Positions 27,229 through 39,678 of a DNA stretch of 64,000 nt are shown piece after piece. Made by a program: the position numbers and the translations under genes. Source of the stretch: Anisakis pegreffii. Its lineage: Eukaryota > Nematoda > Chromadorea > Rhabditida > Anisakidae. The stretch's first letter is position 1; the number at the start of each line of letters is the position of its first letter. The stretch covers positions 62,001-126,000 of the forward strand of contig JAPYMA010001443.1 of the NCBI GenBank assembly GCA_035041965.1, given 5' to 3'. Under the pieces are notes generated by a model, which saw nothing but the letters and a program-made list of their open reading frames with translations, was not told the origin of the DNA and did no database searches.

Positions 27229-27506
27229 GATGTTGAGGAAGGAATACAAATCGTTAATACGAGTTATTTAGATTCTATGTTGAAGTGAGATATTTTATAC
27301 ATAATTATATTGCCATTTATAAGTTGATTCTACTTGCCACATCACAATCATTATATTATATATTGCACATTATTATTAAATTCGCTCAAATTTTGTTTCT
27401 TCGTTTGTCGACATTCGATGAAAAGCGAAATGTTTTGAAGTATTCGATGTGATATTTGTGTTTGTAAAGAGGTTTATTCGAGCAGTAATTAAGTGATTGT
27501 TTCATG

Positions 27507-27530
27507 CATACATACATACATACATACATA
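27507..27530. repeat. (CATA)n microsatellite
   Basis: Six consecutive CATA units lie about 280 bases after the receptor stop codon, probably in its 3' UTR or just beyond. Confidence 0.95.
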
Positions 27531-28840
27531 AATATGTCGTCTGATTATTGCTTGTTCGTTATCCGTTATCGATATATTGCACTAAAAACGATCAATTCCA
27601 TCAATTTTGTGTTTCCACCACCGTCTTCAATTCGACTTTGCTTTCATGTTGTTCATCTCTGAGTTACAGTCTTTGATTCAAGTTACTTTCTGAGATTAGT
27701 TTCGATCTGAACTTTCACTGTTCATTGTGACTAGTCATTTTCTGTTTGAATACATGAGATTTGCAGTGCACCAGCAGCCTCCTTATTGAATCGTCCTTTC
27801 AGCGAATCTGTAGAATTATTCGTCGTCGATATTTTTCAACAATGTAAACTTTCTGCTGTTTGAGTTGTTTGTATTCATTTTTCTTTGAAATTCCAAATTG
27901 TCTCGAAATCGCCACCATATCAGCAGCTTCCGTAAAAGATCAGAATTTTCAGCTTCAATGAGTTCACTCGTATTATAAATTTGTTCTTTTGATATTCTGA
28001 AATTTCCGATATTGCACTACAATGTCATAAAATTAGTGGCCTACTAAACTGTCAGTAATTGATGCGTTACTTCAAGAAGTCGATCATAATTTGCATGTCG
28101 AGATGAGATTCCTTTATTGTTTTGTTTGTTGTCACTGATTTGCTTGTTTTTGTCGATATTATTCAGCGTTTAGCACTGTTGAACATCATGCTTCTGAGAT
28201 TGTTGGGAACTATGAGACAAAAGTTTAAAAATTTTCGAATGATTCCTAATCAAAAATCACTTCAGCGACACAATCATATCAGTTGAATGTTTACAGGAAA
28301 CCTCTAATTACACTTTTTATCATAGTGAACGGGTTTGATGTGCTGCTCTTGTTGTAAATTTAAAATGTTTTATTTTTCTGTTGTCGTCATATTGGAGGTA
28401 ACTCTTTCTCTCTATTATCTCAAGATGGATTCATAAAATAAAACTGTTATACATGCGAATGCGAATGGAATGCGCATTACCGACTATTATGTAAGATATA
28501 AGGCAGTTTGTCATTTCAAATTCATCAAGCGATGAGAACATTTTCTATGAAAAGTATAATCTCGGCTGGATGTACTAGCTCAACATTAATGTGTCGTCGG
28601 CGAATAATGCATAGTTCCAGGGTTTTGACCACTTTTTTCTTGAAAAAAGGAAAAATTTTTGGAGTCTCAATTTTGCTGGATTAAGAAAGCAAACTTGTTA
28701 TCGGCACAAACGTTTACTTTCGAAAACATTCAGAAAATATGAAAATATTGCAGTTCTGCGAGTGGCATTATATTTCAGATTGTCAGTGCTAGTAGCAGTA
28801 ATTTTTCAGCATCCTTGCTCCCTGCCCCCTAAGGCCCTAA

Positions 28841-28859
28841 GGGGGGGAGGGGGAGGGGG
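28841..28859 (+). repeat. G-rich tract, possible quadruplex
   Basis: Runs of seven, five and five G are separated by single A residues. They could fold as a G-quadruplex. They are intergenic and unusual in this AT-rich sequence. Confidence 0.7.
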
Positions 28860-29335
28860 CATAGGCTTAGGCTTAGATAATTATGAACATTTTTTAATGA
28901 ACACAAGGCAATTATGAATATTTTTTTATGAACATAATCTTTGAAATTGCTCATTGAAAATTATGCAAGTAATCAGCAATTGCAAATTCATTGTCACAAT
29001 AAGAGGCAGTTGTATACAATTGATTGGCACACATTAAGGGTGATGATAATATCACATGAGCTATAAGAAATAGATTAATTCTATTGACTTCGATTATTTC
29101 TGCACCACCTGGATCGATTTCATTGAAAAGTCACTTTCTGACGACTGTCACCGATAGGAATCATGGAATGGAGTTTCGTTGAAAATGCTTCTAGATGAGA
29201 GTTCATATATTCCAAGTCTCTGATGATTTGCATTAGGTAACAAAAATGGACGATCGACATGAAATGAGTGAAGAAATTTTGATAGAATCTGATGGATGTG
29301 AATAAAATGAGCTTATTGGTTTGATGAAACGAAAC

Positions 29336-30076
29336 TTAGATAACAATTAATGCTAAAATAAGGGCTGCAATCATGCCCATAAGAACAATGCTAATAATAG
29401 TCCATAAAAGTTGTGCAATACCACCGCAACAAATCTGCGCACAAGCTGAATGCTCTTGCTTCTTCTTCTTCTTTTGCTTCTGAACAGTTCTCTGAAACTA
29501 AAACCATTAAGCATCTTGATGTGTGAAAGTGATATTTTGCAAGTGAAATTCATTGCAAAGTTCGAATACGATAGTATTGTAACGTCAATGAATACAAAAA
29601 CCGATTCAAGACCGCTGAGGCAAAATCAAATGAATTTGAATGGATCAGTTGAAAGGTTGCTGGATTGAGCAATGTGCTTTTGCACATCTTTTTTATCAGT
29701 CTGAGTGTAGTTAGCTTATTGTTATCAAATGAAGTGAATTCAAAGACGAAACAGTTCTGCTGCACTCAATACGGTCAATTCAGCAGTAAACTTGTATTGG
29801 TGAGGAAAGCATTCGGAAATAAATCGATCACCAACCCGAGCTGGTGTCAGATGAGGATATTTTGAATAAGGTACACATAGTTGTGGTGCCATAAACATGG
29901 GAACTGGTTGTGGAAATGGCATTGGACTGTACCAAATAGGAGGAGGAAGAGGAGGAGGAGGAGGCACAGGTGCGAAGGGTAATGAGGGAACCAAATCGCT
30001 CGACTTCGGCTCATATCGTACCAAAACTCCACTGCAGTCGATCTGTTCCATTTCTTCATTTTTTAATGACGACTTT
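29336..30076 (-). CDS. 3' exons of a small proline-rich, C-terminally anchored membrane protein
   Basis: I do not recognise the family. Two exons join in phase 0: 30076-29875 and 29491-29336. The first encodes EEMEQIDCSGVLVRYEPK, then a Pro-rich stretch (VPPPPPLPPPIWYSPMPFP) ending APQLC. The second begins with a basic run (KQKKKKKQEHSACAQICCGG) and ends in one hydrophobic segment (LLWTIISIVLMGMIAALI...) just before the stop. This predicts a tail-anchored or type III membrane protein with a cytosolic SH3/WW-ligand-like region and possible palmitoylation at CC. Exon 30076 starts with one leftover base, and an out-of-frame ATG precedes the in-frame ATG at 30051. An upstream coding exon is therefore likely, but I could not place it. 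The gene is convergent with the Ig/FN3 receptor. Confidence 0.55.
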
Positions 30077-31519
30077 CTGAAAATTTCTTCTTGAACAAAA
30101 TTAGTGAACAGAATGAACTGAATGAATCCGTAATTTCAATTAGGAGGAAATCAAAATGGATTATTTGTTGCCAAACGGCCGACCTCAACAAAAAAAAAGA
30201 TTTTTCAATATTTGCGTATCACTTCGTGGAACGTACGCATATTCCATCTGATTAACACAAATTATTGATGGCGAATCTGACGATTATCACACCAAAACTG
30301 TGCGAAAAAATTTACACGCAATTTTCTCGAGGCTCTCTGAGAAATTCAAAGTTGAAATTTAGTCCCTCACTGTATCATTCATACATTATGTGGTAAATCG
30401 GTATGGCAAGTTGATGAAGTGAAAAAACGATTTTATTAATGCGAAACGACGACCTGTTCGAAGCTGATGACGATCTGACTGAGTTAGCCAAAATTTGGGA
30501 AATACTTCGATTGTCGGTTTCATTTGACCACCTTCTTTGATCCTTCAATTTGAATGGTTTAATGACTGAATCCGCTATCCGAAATGTGCAGTTATCACTT
30601 CACATACACACATCGGTTCAATGACCACAGTTCTCTGAGCAAGTCAGTCAGTCTGTTGAATCAGTTGATTTTCACTTCCAAGCAGAAACAATAACATTCT
30701 TACCAAATAACAAATTAGCAATGATTTATAAGAATTTGATCAAATTCATGACTCGAACATTGTGAAATTACTTTGAATAGGATTTTTAGAACTGTAAAAT
30801 TGCTTTCAGAGGCTGAATTTCCAGAAAGTGCTGGAAATTCTATCGCAATACCCACATGGGCGTAGTTTTACGTGCAGTGTTAGAAGTTCTTTTGACTATT
30901 TCCATCAAACGATCCTTTTTGACTGACTTTCAAATTGTAAAGCAATGAATAAAAAACAAAATGATAACAGCGAAGATCTTACTGCCGGTGAGTTTGAAGA
31001 ATGAGTATTGATCATTTAGAGAAGAAACAAATGTAACGAATGAATGAGTAAATGGAAGAATTGTGGTTCGGATCAATGAGAAATAAGAATAAAGACAAAA
31101 GAGCGATCGATGCGTTTAACTGATTGATCAAGGCCAATCACTACATGACAACCAGCTGTATCTATCTCTTTCGCTATAGCAAAATCATCTTCCCAACATC
31201 TATGTCAACGACCTCAGACCGCGCCCTTCCTTTCACAAATCTCATCGTCGTCAGTTTTTGTTCTAAATGCAACTTGAAATCATCCAATGCAACATGAATT
31301 TCAGACGATAAGCAAAGAAAATTATGATGCATCAAGACGTGCGCTACAAATCATTTATTGAAATATGCGATATTAAATTGAATGATATCGTTGAACTTGC
31401 CCACAAATGTTGTCCACAAACAACGTTAGCATTTTCCTTAGCGAGCAAAATTTCTCAATCCAACGTTATCGACAAATCGTTTGGCTGTTGCTAATACTGA
31501 TAGCCTAATAGATCCACAA
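30077..31519. other. intergenic, or upstream part of the proline-rich gene
   Basis: No long open frame. A plus-strand ATG near 30944 opens 14 codons to a perfect GTGAGT donor (…EDLTA), which could be an isolated first exon, but no partner exon was found. The missing 5' exon of the minus-strand proline-rich gene should lie here. Confidence 0.4.
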
Positions 31520-32232
31520 TGCATACTGAGCAATTTGGTTTAGTCGAGGAGATAGAAGGTATTTTATCAACACTATCTCGACTGGCACATTCAAGGTTAC
31601 CGTCTTCTCAAGTTTGCCCAGCAACATACGAATTCATTTGCACCATTCGATCCAGCTGGATCTCTACATTCAGGAAAACATATATTTTGCCGAGCAATTT
31701 TGCTTAGCTGAGGAGATATAGCAATTTTCTTAGATCTATTTCAATTAGCGCAGTCGCGCTCGTCATTCATGTACATTGATCACTATAGAGCAATCAATAC
31801 ATTAATATAGCAATAGGCGGATTGCGATCTTCGAGCTAACCGTCTTCTCAGGTTTGCCCGGAAACATGTGAAATTGTTTCCACCAAACGGTCCAGCAGAA
31901 CCTCTAGATTCAGAATATTATAAATTTTACTGAGTAATTTGGCTTAGTTGATCAGAGATAGGTGTTCTATTAATACTACCTCGGTTGGCACCTTCAACGC
32001 TACCGTCTTCTCAAGTTTGCCCAGTAACATATGAATTTTTTTGCATCATTCGATCCAGCAGGATCTCTACATTCAGGAAAACATATATTTTGCCGAGCAA
32101 TTTTGCTTAGCTGAGGAGATATAGCAATTTTCTTAGATCTATTTCAATTAGCGCTGTCGCGCTCGTCATTCATATACATTGATCACTATAGAGCAATCAA
32201 TACATTAATATAGCAATAGGCGGATTGCGATG
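31520..32232. repeat. tandem repeat, period about 403 bp, with internal sub-repeat
   Basis: CAGGAAAACATATATTTTGC begins at 31671 and again at 32074. The following 160 bases (to GGCGGATTGCGAT) are nearly identical in the two copies, while the preceding 140 bases have diverged clearly. A third, weaker copy of the core (ACCGTCTTCTCAGGTTTGCC onward) sits between them at about 31840-31960. No clean reading frame spans the copies. It looks like a non-coding satellite-like duplication with patchy homogenisation. Confidence 0.85.
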
Positions 32233-33226
32233 CGGAGAACTGTACCAAATCGCATCCACGCTTCTCAAACAAGCTGGCTGATCGTGTCGATTGCATGTTT
32301 TTAAAAAGATTGAGTAACATTCTGCATGAAACTATCACAGCACCGAATGCTTATCCGCCAAAGGTTAGCCTGCCGCTTGGTCGGAACCCTTGAAATTTGT
32401 GTTGAAAATGTGCAAAATGGTGCTTTTGAATGTTGTTTTCTTGCTATTAAATATTCTCTTTACGTTATTCGATATTCTTAACGTGGTTATATATCGTTCA
32501 ATAGTGAATAGTGTACAAAAACTGATGGATTCGTTCAAAGCTGGTCTGAAAACGGTTCTGCAATGGATTTTACTGGTTAGATGCAATGGCAGTGATCGAT
32601 GACCCATGTGAATCGATCACATTTATCAATTTATGCCGAATCTAATTATAGGAATGCACTTGAGCTGAACGCGGCGGCGGTCCTTCGTGGCAGCCGAAAA
32701 AACTCCGCAATTGAATGTATTGTGCTGCTTGGTGATGAGTGCCGACCTCCGTCTTTACGATTATGTTACGGTGATGCGACGACGACAGTTTCAGAAGCTT
32801 TCAGATGGCCTGATGAGTTGAATACTTGTTCAGAAAGTCATTCAAATTTGCATATGAGCGTTTCTTCGAGGTGTTTCAAAACAACACAATATAATATTTA
32901 TCATTCAATACATCATTTCAGTGCTGTAACATCAATGAGCACAATTGCATAGATATGCAATTTTTGTTCAGTTAAACAAACACAAACACGACGAACACAA
33001 AACTGCTTCTAAAAGCAGTCAAAAAATACGCAATCGCATAAATTACAATGACAAAAGAAAATTATTCATTGCATTGCATAGGTAGGTATAACGATGAATC
33101 AAATGAACGACATCAAAAACACACTTCAATACAAGTCATATCAATGATAATCTCTTATAAACACTGATAAATCTCAACAAAAAAATCACTCCTATAATTA
33201 CAACAATCAGAGCAGAGTAGAGCAGA
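32233..33226. other. intergenic, downstream of the Pro-Ala gene
   Basis: A plus-strand frame at 32390-32602 encodes a hydrophobic segment (VVFLLLNILFTLFDILNVVI) and could be a membrane exon, but no splice partner or homologue was seen. The rest is probably 3' UTR of the minus-strand Pro-Ala gene and spacer. Confidence 0.35.
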
Positions 33227-35960
33227 TCAGTGCCTAACTCGATTTTTGAGTATTTTCTTGAGGAAATTCAGCCGATTGCGATAACCGATGTCGCCTTGCT
33301 CCTCATCCACATAACCGTTGGAATCCAGTTCGGCTTCGACGATATTCTGATCGTTGTATCCATTATTCACTGACGACACTGCCTGCGCTTGTGCGGAAGA
33401 CGCATCAAAGCGAGAATTTGATAGTGAGTTTTGGTTGGCAAAGCCGGATGACGATATCGAGCCAGCGAAACTTTGAAGAGGACGAGCTGCGGTTGATGTG
33501 GTCGGAGCAACGATGGGATTAAGCGGAGGTGGAAGCAGTGGGGCCGGTTCTTCGTCAATAGTGCCGCCTTCTGAGCCGTCGTCCATTTCACTCTCGGAAC
33601 CACCTTCTTGTGACGCTTCGTACTCACCAACTGGCAGTACTACAGAAGCTCGCGGTGGTGCCTGAGCTGCATACGGAGACTGAGCTGCGGCTGGAGCTGT
33701 AGCCAGAGCCGGAGCTGGAAATCGGAATGGAGCTGGAGCTGGAGCTGGAGCTGGAGCTGGGGCTGGGGCTAGAGCTGGAGCTGGGGCAGGGGCAGGGGCA
33801 GGGGCAGGGGCAGGGGCAGGGGCAGGGGCAGGGGCAGGAGCAGGAGCTGGGGCTGGGGCTGGGGCTGGGGCTGGACGCGAACCACGATATGCAGTTGAAA
33901 ATGGAGCTTCGGCTGGCATGAGATATGGAACTGCAACCGGAGCTGGAGCCGGGACCGGAGCCGGAGCTGGAGCTGGGGCTGGAGCTGGAGCTGGAGCCGG
34001 CGCTAGGACTGGAGCTGGAGCCGGAGCTGGAATGGGGATTGGAGCCGGGGCTGGAGCCTGAATGGGAGCCGGAGCTGGAATGGGAACTGGAGCCGGGGCT
34101 AGGGCTGGAACTGGAGATGGGGCCGGGACTGGGGCCGGGGCTGCAGCTGAAGCTACATCTTTAGCCGGAGCTGGAGCCGGAAGTAGATCTTCAGCTGGAG
34201 CTGGAGCTGGCTCTTGCGCAGGCAAAGGTTGTGATGATATAGAACCTATGTTTGAATCGTATTCTGCCGGTTCAGCATCTGTATCGAACGAGGATCCGGA
34301 GGATGTGCCTTCCAATATTTGGCCAGATTCAACCGCCGCACCCGTTCCCATACCCTCTGCACCCGTGTCCTCCATGACACCAGCACCTTTTGATTCAGCA
34401 CCACTTTCAATACCAGTATCAAACTGTCCACCTGCACCCTCTCCACTGTAAGCACCTCCTGCAGCCACATTTGGCGGGGCGTGAGCTCTGAAATTCATAG
34501 TCACATAATCCCAATAGATGCAAATAAAATTTTTCACGAACAAAATAGAAATAGAATTTCGATGGAAATCTCATCATCGATTTATTCAACGAATTGATTT
34601 TGCAGTGAATACAAACGATTCGCCGTCTGTGGGAGGATCAATTGTTTTGTTAACATCGTCCACAGTTATGGACGGTGTTATTGAAAATCCGTCAGCACGT
34701 TCATTTAATACTTTTCAACGCGAAAACTGAAAGGATTATTGATGTTTGTTATGAACAAAACAGATCATTACAATTACCCTGACATGCCTACTACTGGTCC
34801 CGGCAACGCTTCGCCGACCCCGTTTGGCATCGCAGGACCACCAGGACCTGCGCTTGCTGATCTTAGCATCACATAACTGTTACCTCCGCCTGGCATTGCA
34901 TAACCACCGAGACCACCTCCTCCGATTACGGGACCAGCCGCATGTAAACCATCGACGGCTATCACTGGTATCCTAGAAACAAAAGATACAAAACATCAGC
35001 TCGAAACACGCATTCCAACTACGAATAAAGATATTTCTTCAATTTCATCACGGCTAAAATCTCGCTCCGATCGAACCCCTAATTCAGGCTTGTTCTCTTT
35101 GTAAAATCAACGACAAACACTTCAGAATACTAGGTGAAAAGAAATCATGATGTTCAACTACATTGAACGAATATTCCACAGGAAAGTATATTGTTCACTA
35201 AGTGCCACCAATTTGGTTGGAAATGATCAAATTGAGCACAATGTAAGTATTGAATAGAGCATGGATAAGGCAATGGTGGAACATTTCATTGGCAGTAACG
35301 ATACTACTAATAGCGCGAAGATCACTCACGGTTCCATGCCCCCCATTACCATGCCGGGACTCCCCAATCCCATTCCCGGACCTCCCATTACCATTCCAGG
35401 CTCTGCCCATCCCATTCCAACGCCACCACATACTGCACCGCATCCACACAGCGGTTTCATCCGTGGACAACAGCATCCTGACGACATACATCCATAAGCG
35501 GATGGGCAAATCAGCACAATCAATAATAACTGAAAACAGCGATAGACAATCACAGTGAATTTATGAATTTATGACAAATCAGCACAGTAACTGAATTTAT
35601 ATCAGCTCCAGTACTTCGTATATAACCACTCTTTTTCAGAAGTTGAAATGATCTAAGCCCACGACATTGCAGAGCACATGTGCTGCTTTAACTGATTCTT
35701 ACGAGATTCAGATACTAGAAACTGATTCATTCAGCTCAATCAAGCGCTTCTCTTCTCGTCAAATATAATTTGATGTAATGCATAATTCATCAGTGATTAT
35801 CACGTTTGAGCATAAATATGAGAAGAAAGTTACAAAACGATGTGGCCAAAACAAACATTTAAGACTGTCAAATAATCTATGCATCGCATACAAGTAGTGT
35901 AAGTTTACTGACCAATGAATGAAATGAATCAAGTAACCAACAATAACGTACCATTTTCAT
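33227..35960 (-). CDS. secreted Cys/Gly/Met-rich and Pro-Ala-repeat protein
   Basis: Four exons join with consistent phases: 35960-35952, 35529-35330, 34972-34778 and 34487-33227. They give 554 residues. The first exon is only MKM before a GTACGT donor; it completes a signal peptide ([16 protein letters not shown]). Next come a cysteine cluster ([19 protein letters not shown]), Gly-Met-Pro repeats ([20 protein letters not shown]), a Gly-rich exon, an acidic Gly/Ser part, a Pro-Ala dipeptide array of about 170 residues, and a charged C-terminus ending in a basic [10 protein letters not shown]. Composition suggests an extracellular matrix, cuticle or eggshell protein, or a secreted surface component. 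I know no named family. A GTG lies at 35553, but the TTTTCAG acceptor after it shows the reading starts in the tiny upstream exon. Confidence 0.75.
33721..34240 (-). repeat. Pro-Ala coding minisatellite
   Basis: Six-base units of the form GCTGGA/GCTGGG/GCAGGG on the plus strand encode Pro-Ala on the minus strand. The part 33784-33836 is a nearly pure GGGGCA array and is likely length-variable. Long plus-strand frames (Glu-Leu and Gly-Leu dipeptides) over it are by-products of the repeat. Confidence 0.9.
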
Positions 35961-37209
35961 AATGGCGCTGCTGCGCATGTCTCCAATCAGCCAATATTAA
36001 TCCAGTGAGTTTGGTGGAAAGAGAAGAAGAAGTTTCGAAATGTGATATCAAATGCATTATTGCACATCTTAAGTAGTTGATCGTTATGGATTGTTGTTGA
36101 GCAAGTTTTCAGATTATTGGAATCTTCGAAGATGCCGTCGGCACAGGTTTTGTGAATGTGCAATAGTCGAGTGATCCGTATAGAGAAAGATATATCGCTA
36201 TTCCATTCATGCTTAGTCAATAGGCTCACATATTTTTCCAAAAAAAAACGACAGTTTCTTTGTTGCGGATCTCATTCTTAAGATTTCTCGTCTTATCGCA
36301 CCATATCTCACACCTTGCGTACCGTAGTCACCCTTGAAATGCTTCATCTTTCGTGTGCTTTTCGAATCTTTTCTCCCTCCTCATAGATCGCACATTCTTT
36401 TTTCCACTTATCGTCATGGTTATTGCGTTACGACTGGATTTTGGTGATCAAAAATAAAAATAGTTCAGGTTTGCATGTTGAACAATTCATTGTTTCCACT
36501 GACAATATGACGTCGACTAATCATGTATTATCCCTCATTTTCACGTCAAAATTCCATGGATTTCTAATCGCTTTCCCACGCCTTGTTTAACCAAAACTCA
36601 ATTAACAACGTTACAGTTCAAGTTCGCTTGCCCACGCTCCTGATGCTCAGCTACTTCAAACGATCTGAGTTGTTGCGTAATGGATCTAAACCTGAGTTGT
36701 TTGTGTGAGCGTCTAATTGAATCGCATTGATGTGGTGGTCATTTGCACTGGGAAAAAAAGCACTTCTGAGACATTCTCAACGAGCGAAAATTGATCATTT
36801 TATGAGAATTTTCAAACGATATTAATAAAGTGATTAACTGCTTGATGAAATCCTGAGATTCTGAATGATGAGCGTATGAAATAAACAAACGCGTTTCAAG
36901 ATTATCGTGATAAAGATGGGTAAAAAGAGGCAGGTTTGAGGGCTTATGGAGCTATTGAACACTTTTCAAGAGAACAGCAAACATTAACGATTACCATTAT
37001 TAGTTGCCGAATGAACTCCATTCCAAACACTCAAATATTTTGTTCGTTCAGTGAATGCAGATCGTGATTGCCACTAAATTTCTCACGATTACCAATTCAT
37101 TACCAATAAATCTCACCCATACTTCAAGGTATACGACGTTACTTTTGCTCTATTTTGCTTGTTTTCGCCATATACACTTCCAGCAATGTTTAGTTATAAG
37201 ATATCTACT
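35961..37209. other. intergenic, upstream of the Pro-Ala gene
   Basis: Probably the promoter region of the Pro-Ala gene. A minus-strand open stretch at 36241-35987 (…SIRITRLLHIHKTCADGIF…) is protein-like but has no recognised domain or splice partners. Confidence 0.4.
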
Positions 37210-39376
37210 TCACGATTTGCCATTCTGAGTGTTACTCCTAACAGAAGTGCTTCGTTATAAACATTCGTGAAGCGTGAAATTGTGTTTAATCGAACTTTAC
37301 TTCACGTTGAATTCGTTCAAATGCTTCTGATATTTCTGCAGCCATCGCAAGGATTCGGCATATGTCTGAAATAACTGCACACCACGCACACACAGCTAAT
37401 CAGAATTTTTTTACGAAAGTACATAAGCGAAGAATTATTGAAGCGGTGATCCTTTCTCTGAATTTCAAATCAGCAGCTATCGGTTTAAGAGAGCAGTAGA
37501 TCACTCATGACAATGTTTGCTTATGTGCGTGCTTATGACAAAGCGCATCATTCTTCAATATGCAGCACAAACTGGATATACTCAACAAAATTAAATGGTG
37601 ATGAAACGAACGAAGGAAGCTCTTCGGTGGTCAGTTGATGAAATGTAAACGCGAACTGGACATCGGCTAGTAATAGATTGTGAAAAAACCTTCCAATATG
37701 TTTCTTTGTTCCGGTTCGCAGCAATTCGAAAAAAGAAACTCGTTTGAAATGCAAAACTAAGAGAACATCGAGATTGATAAGATACGATTCATTCTTTTTG
37801 TCATCATACTAGATAATTTTCATATTGATGATGATTTCGACGAACACATCGATAAACTTGCATAGCATCTACACTGCTCATAGTGAGCAAAGATGAATTA
37901 ATACGCCAGTGTTCATCTCTCAATTATTTCATCAGAAATTTCTCAATGTCAATCTGACACAGTTTTTGCGCAATCGTCATCAAAATTCCATATCCAATAA
38001 GCCATTCATTTCTTGCAGAGTTTATTTATCACTGGCGAAATCGCCGGTACTGGCAAATTTCGTGTTTTTAAAAGAAACGAGGAAGCCATCAAAATCCATT
38101 TATGACTAATCGTAAATGTGGAACCCATTTATGACTAATCGTAAATGTGCTGACAAAATTAGAGGTCCTCTGATGAAGCGTTCGAAAAGTTCTAAATTGA
38201 GTAGGCGACCATTATTTTAAGTAGGCAAAATTCTGTAGATAATAAAAACAAAGAAGTTGTTGAAGTAAACAACCCAAAGGACATGATGGCTTCCTACTTT
38301 CTTTCAAACTTTAATTATTCTGTCGTAAATCACTGACGACACACCGAAAATTATAATTTATAGCGGCGGGATTTCAATAGGAATGTGTGGGATACCAAAT
38401 TCAACTATTTGGCTATACAGTTTGTATTATTTTTGCTAGATTCCAATTTATCCTTAAATGTGTAACTCTAATTGAATATACAGGAAAACTCCCCTGAATG
38501 ATGATAACCGCTAAGCGTATCGTTTTTACACTTTGTCAATTAATCGCACGTTAAAGAATTTCCTCAATTCAAAAGTTTTCATTTGGCTGTATTTAAGTGT
38601 TATCCATTTTGGCCTCAATGAATGCTTAAAAAAATCCATGGTTGTTGAGTATTCACATGCAGTCGACCGGAAATGAATCTTTCATAGGTAGCTGCTATCT
38701 ATAACACTCTGAATAGTTGTTAAGGACAGCAAATAAAGCGTGATGAATGCTACAAAGAAAGCAGAATACTATTAGATAATGCGGGATGATATTCTAATTT
38801 TGATTCACTTATATTTGATTTCGATTCACTTAGTCTATCTGCACTGGGATCAATTAGGATGTGTGATTGTTATTAGTGTTGACAGGTGATCGAGATTGCG
38901 TCTCGTCATCGAAACATGTCATATCACTGAGAATTGTTGCGTATACTTGATTCAATTTGAAGTTGCGTGATATTCGTTGAAACTACAACGCTCGATGACA
39001 GCTCAATGGTGACAAACGCAGTTTTGATCGATATCGTTGAAAAAGGTTTTTTTTGGTGCAAAAGTAAAAACCAGTTCTTGTGCTGATTGTGAATGAACTG
39101 GTCAACTGATTATTAGTGATCGATTGTTCCACTTTGAGAGTAATTTTTGCTATCACTGAAAATCCAGACGTAACAAGCGATTCGAATTATTCAAGCACCA
39201 CATCGTTTCTAAAACAACAGCACTGCATCACATCTTGCACGCTTTTTTCTAAATTTTTTCCTCAGTAGTGTAGTGCCTTCTTTGAGAATCAAACTGGAAT
39301 TAATCTTGCTTGAATTTGCAAGTTTATTCAGAAGATAAATTGTATCATTTTCAATTGCGAAAAGCTCAACAAACAA
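37210..39376 (-). CDS. exons of a putative F-box-family relative, incomplete
   Basis: Scattered minus-strand segments look coding. A segment starting at 39376 (LFVELFAIENDTIYLL) resembles the F-box gene's fourth exon (ILEVDFQYFYNRIYEL). A segment in 37755-37548 (FFHNLLLADVQFAF … PFNFVEYIQF) resembles its fifth exon. 37365-37301 (TYAESLRWLQKYQKH, good acceptor and GTAAAG donor) joins in phase to 37237-37210, which ends in a stop. No F-box exon was found upstream, and phases between the first two segments do not close. It may be a decayed or highly divergent tandem copy, or a different gene. Resemblances are by eye only. Confidence 0.3.
38096..38149. repeat. 25-bp direct repeat, period 29
   Basis: CCATTTATGACTAATCGTAA and the following bases occur twice in a row with four bases between. 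This is a simple local duplication. Confidence 0.9.
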
Positions 39377-39647
39377 CTTTTGCAGAATGAACAACTCTTG
39401 CCCGTATCAATCAGATTTATTGCTAAAATATTCATTGAGTTCACACCCCCACAAAAGAATACGAAGTTCGAACAACGTAACAACCACGATAACAAATTAT
39501 GTAGCAAAAGAGAATCACTGAGATTGTTAAAATCAAGATATCACCTATACTAGGAAATAAGCAATAAGAACAGTGCCAATGTTATACCGATGATCAATCA
39601 TCTGTTCCTTGAGTCCTTTTCTTTTCAGTGGTTTCAATATGCTGTTT

Positions 39648-39678
39648 GCTGATTAAGAAAAACCTTTTTCTAATCAGC
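39648..39678. repeat. short hairpin
   Basis: GCTGATTAAGAAAAA pairs with TTTTTCTAATCAGC across a CC loop, with one bulged base. It is intergenic or intronic. Confidence 0.7.

Larger units (their letters stand above)
27229..29335. other. 3' flank between convergent genes
   Basis: This follows the receptor stop codon and precedes the 3' end of the minus-strand proline-rich gene. It holds a candidate polyadenylation hexamer (ATTAAA near 27375), a CATA microsatellite and a G-rich tract. No coding potential was seen. Confidence 0.5.

Noticed and set aside
31519..31707. 62-codon open frame inside the 403-bp repeat
   Set aside because: The frame is not preserved in the second repeat copy, so it is not under coding constraint.
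33727..34451. Plus-strand frames of Glu-Leu, Gly-Leu and Gly-Ala dipeptides
   Set aside because: They are antisense translations of the Pro-Ala minisatellite. The minus strand has signal peptide, splice sites and consistent phases.
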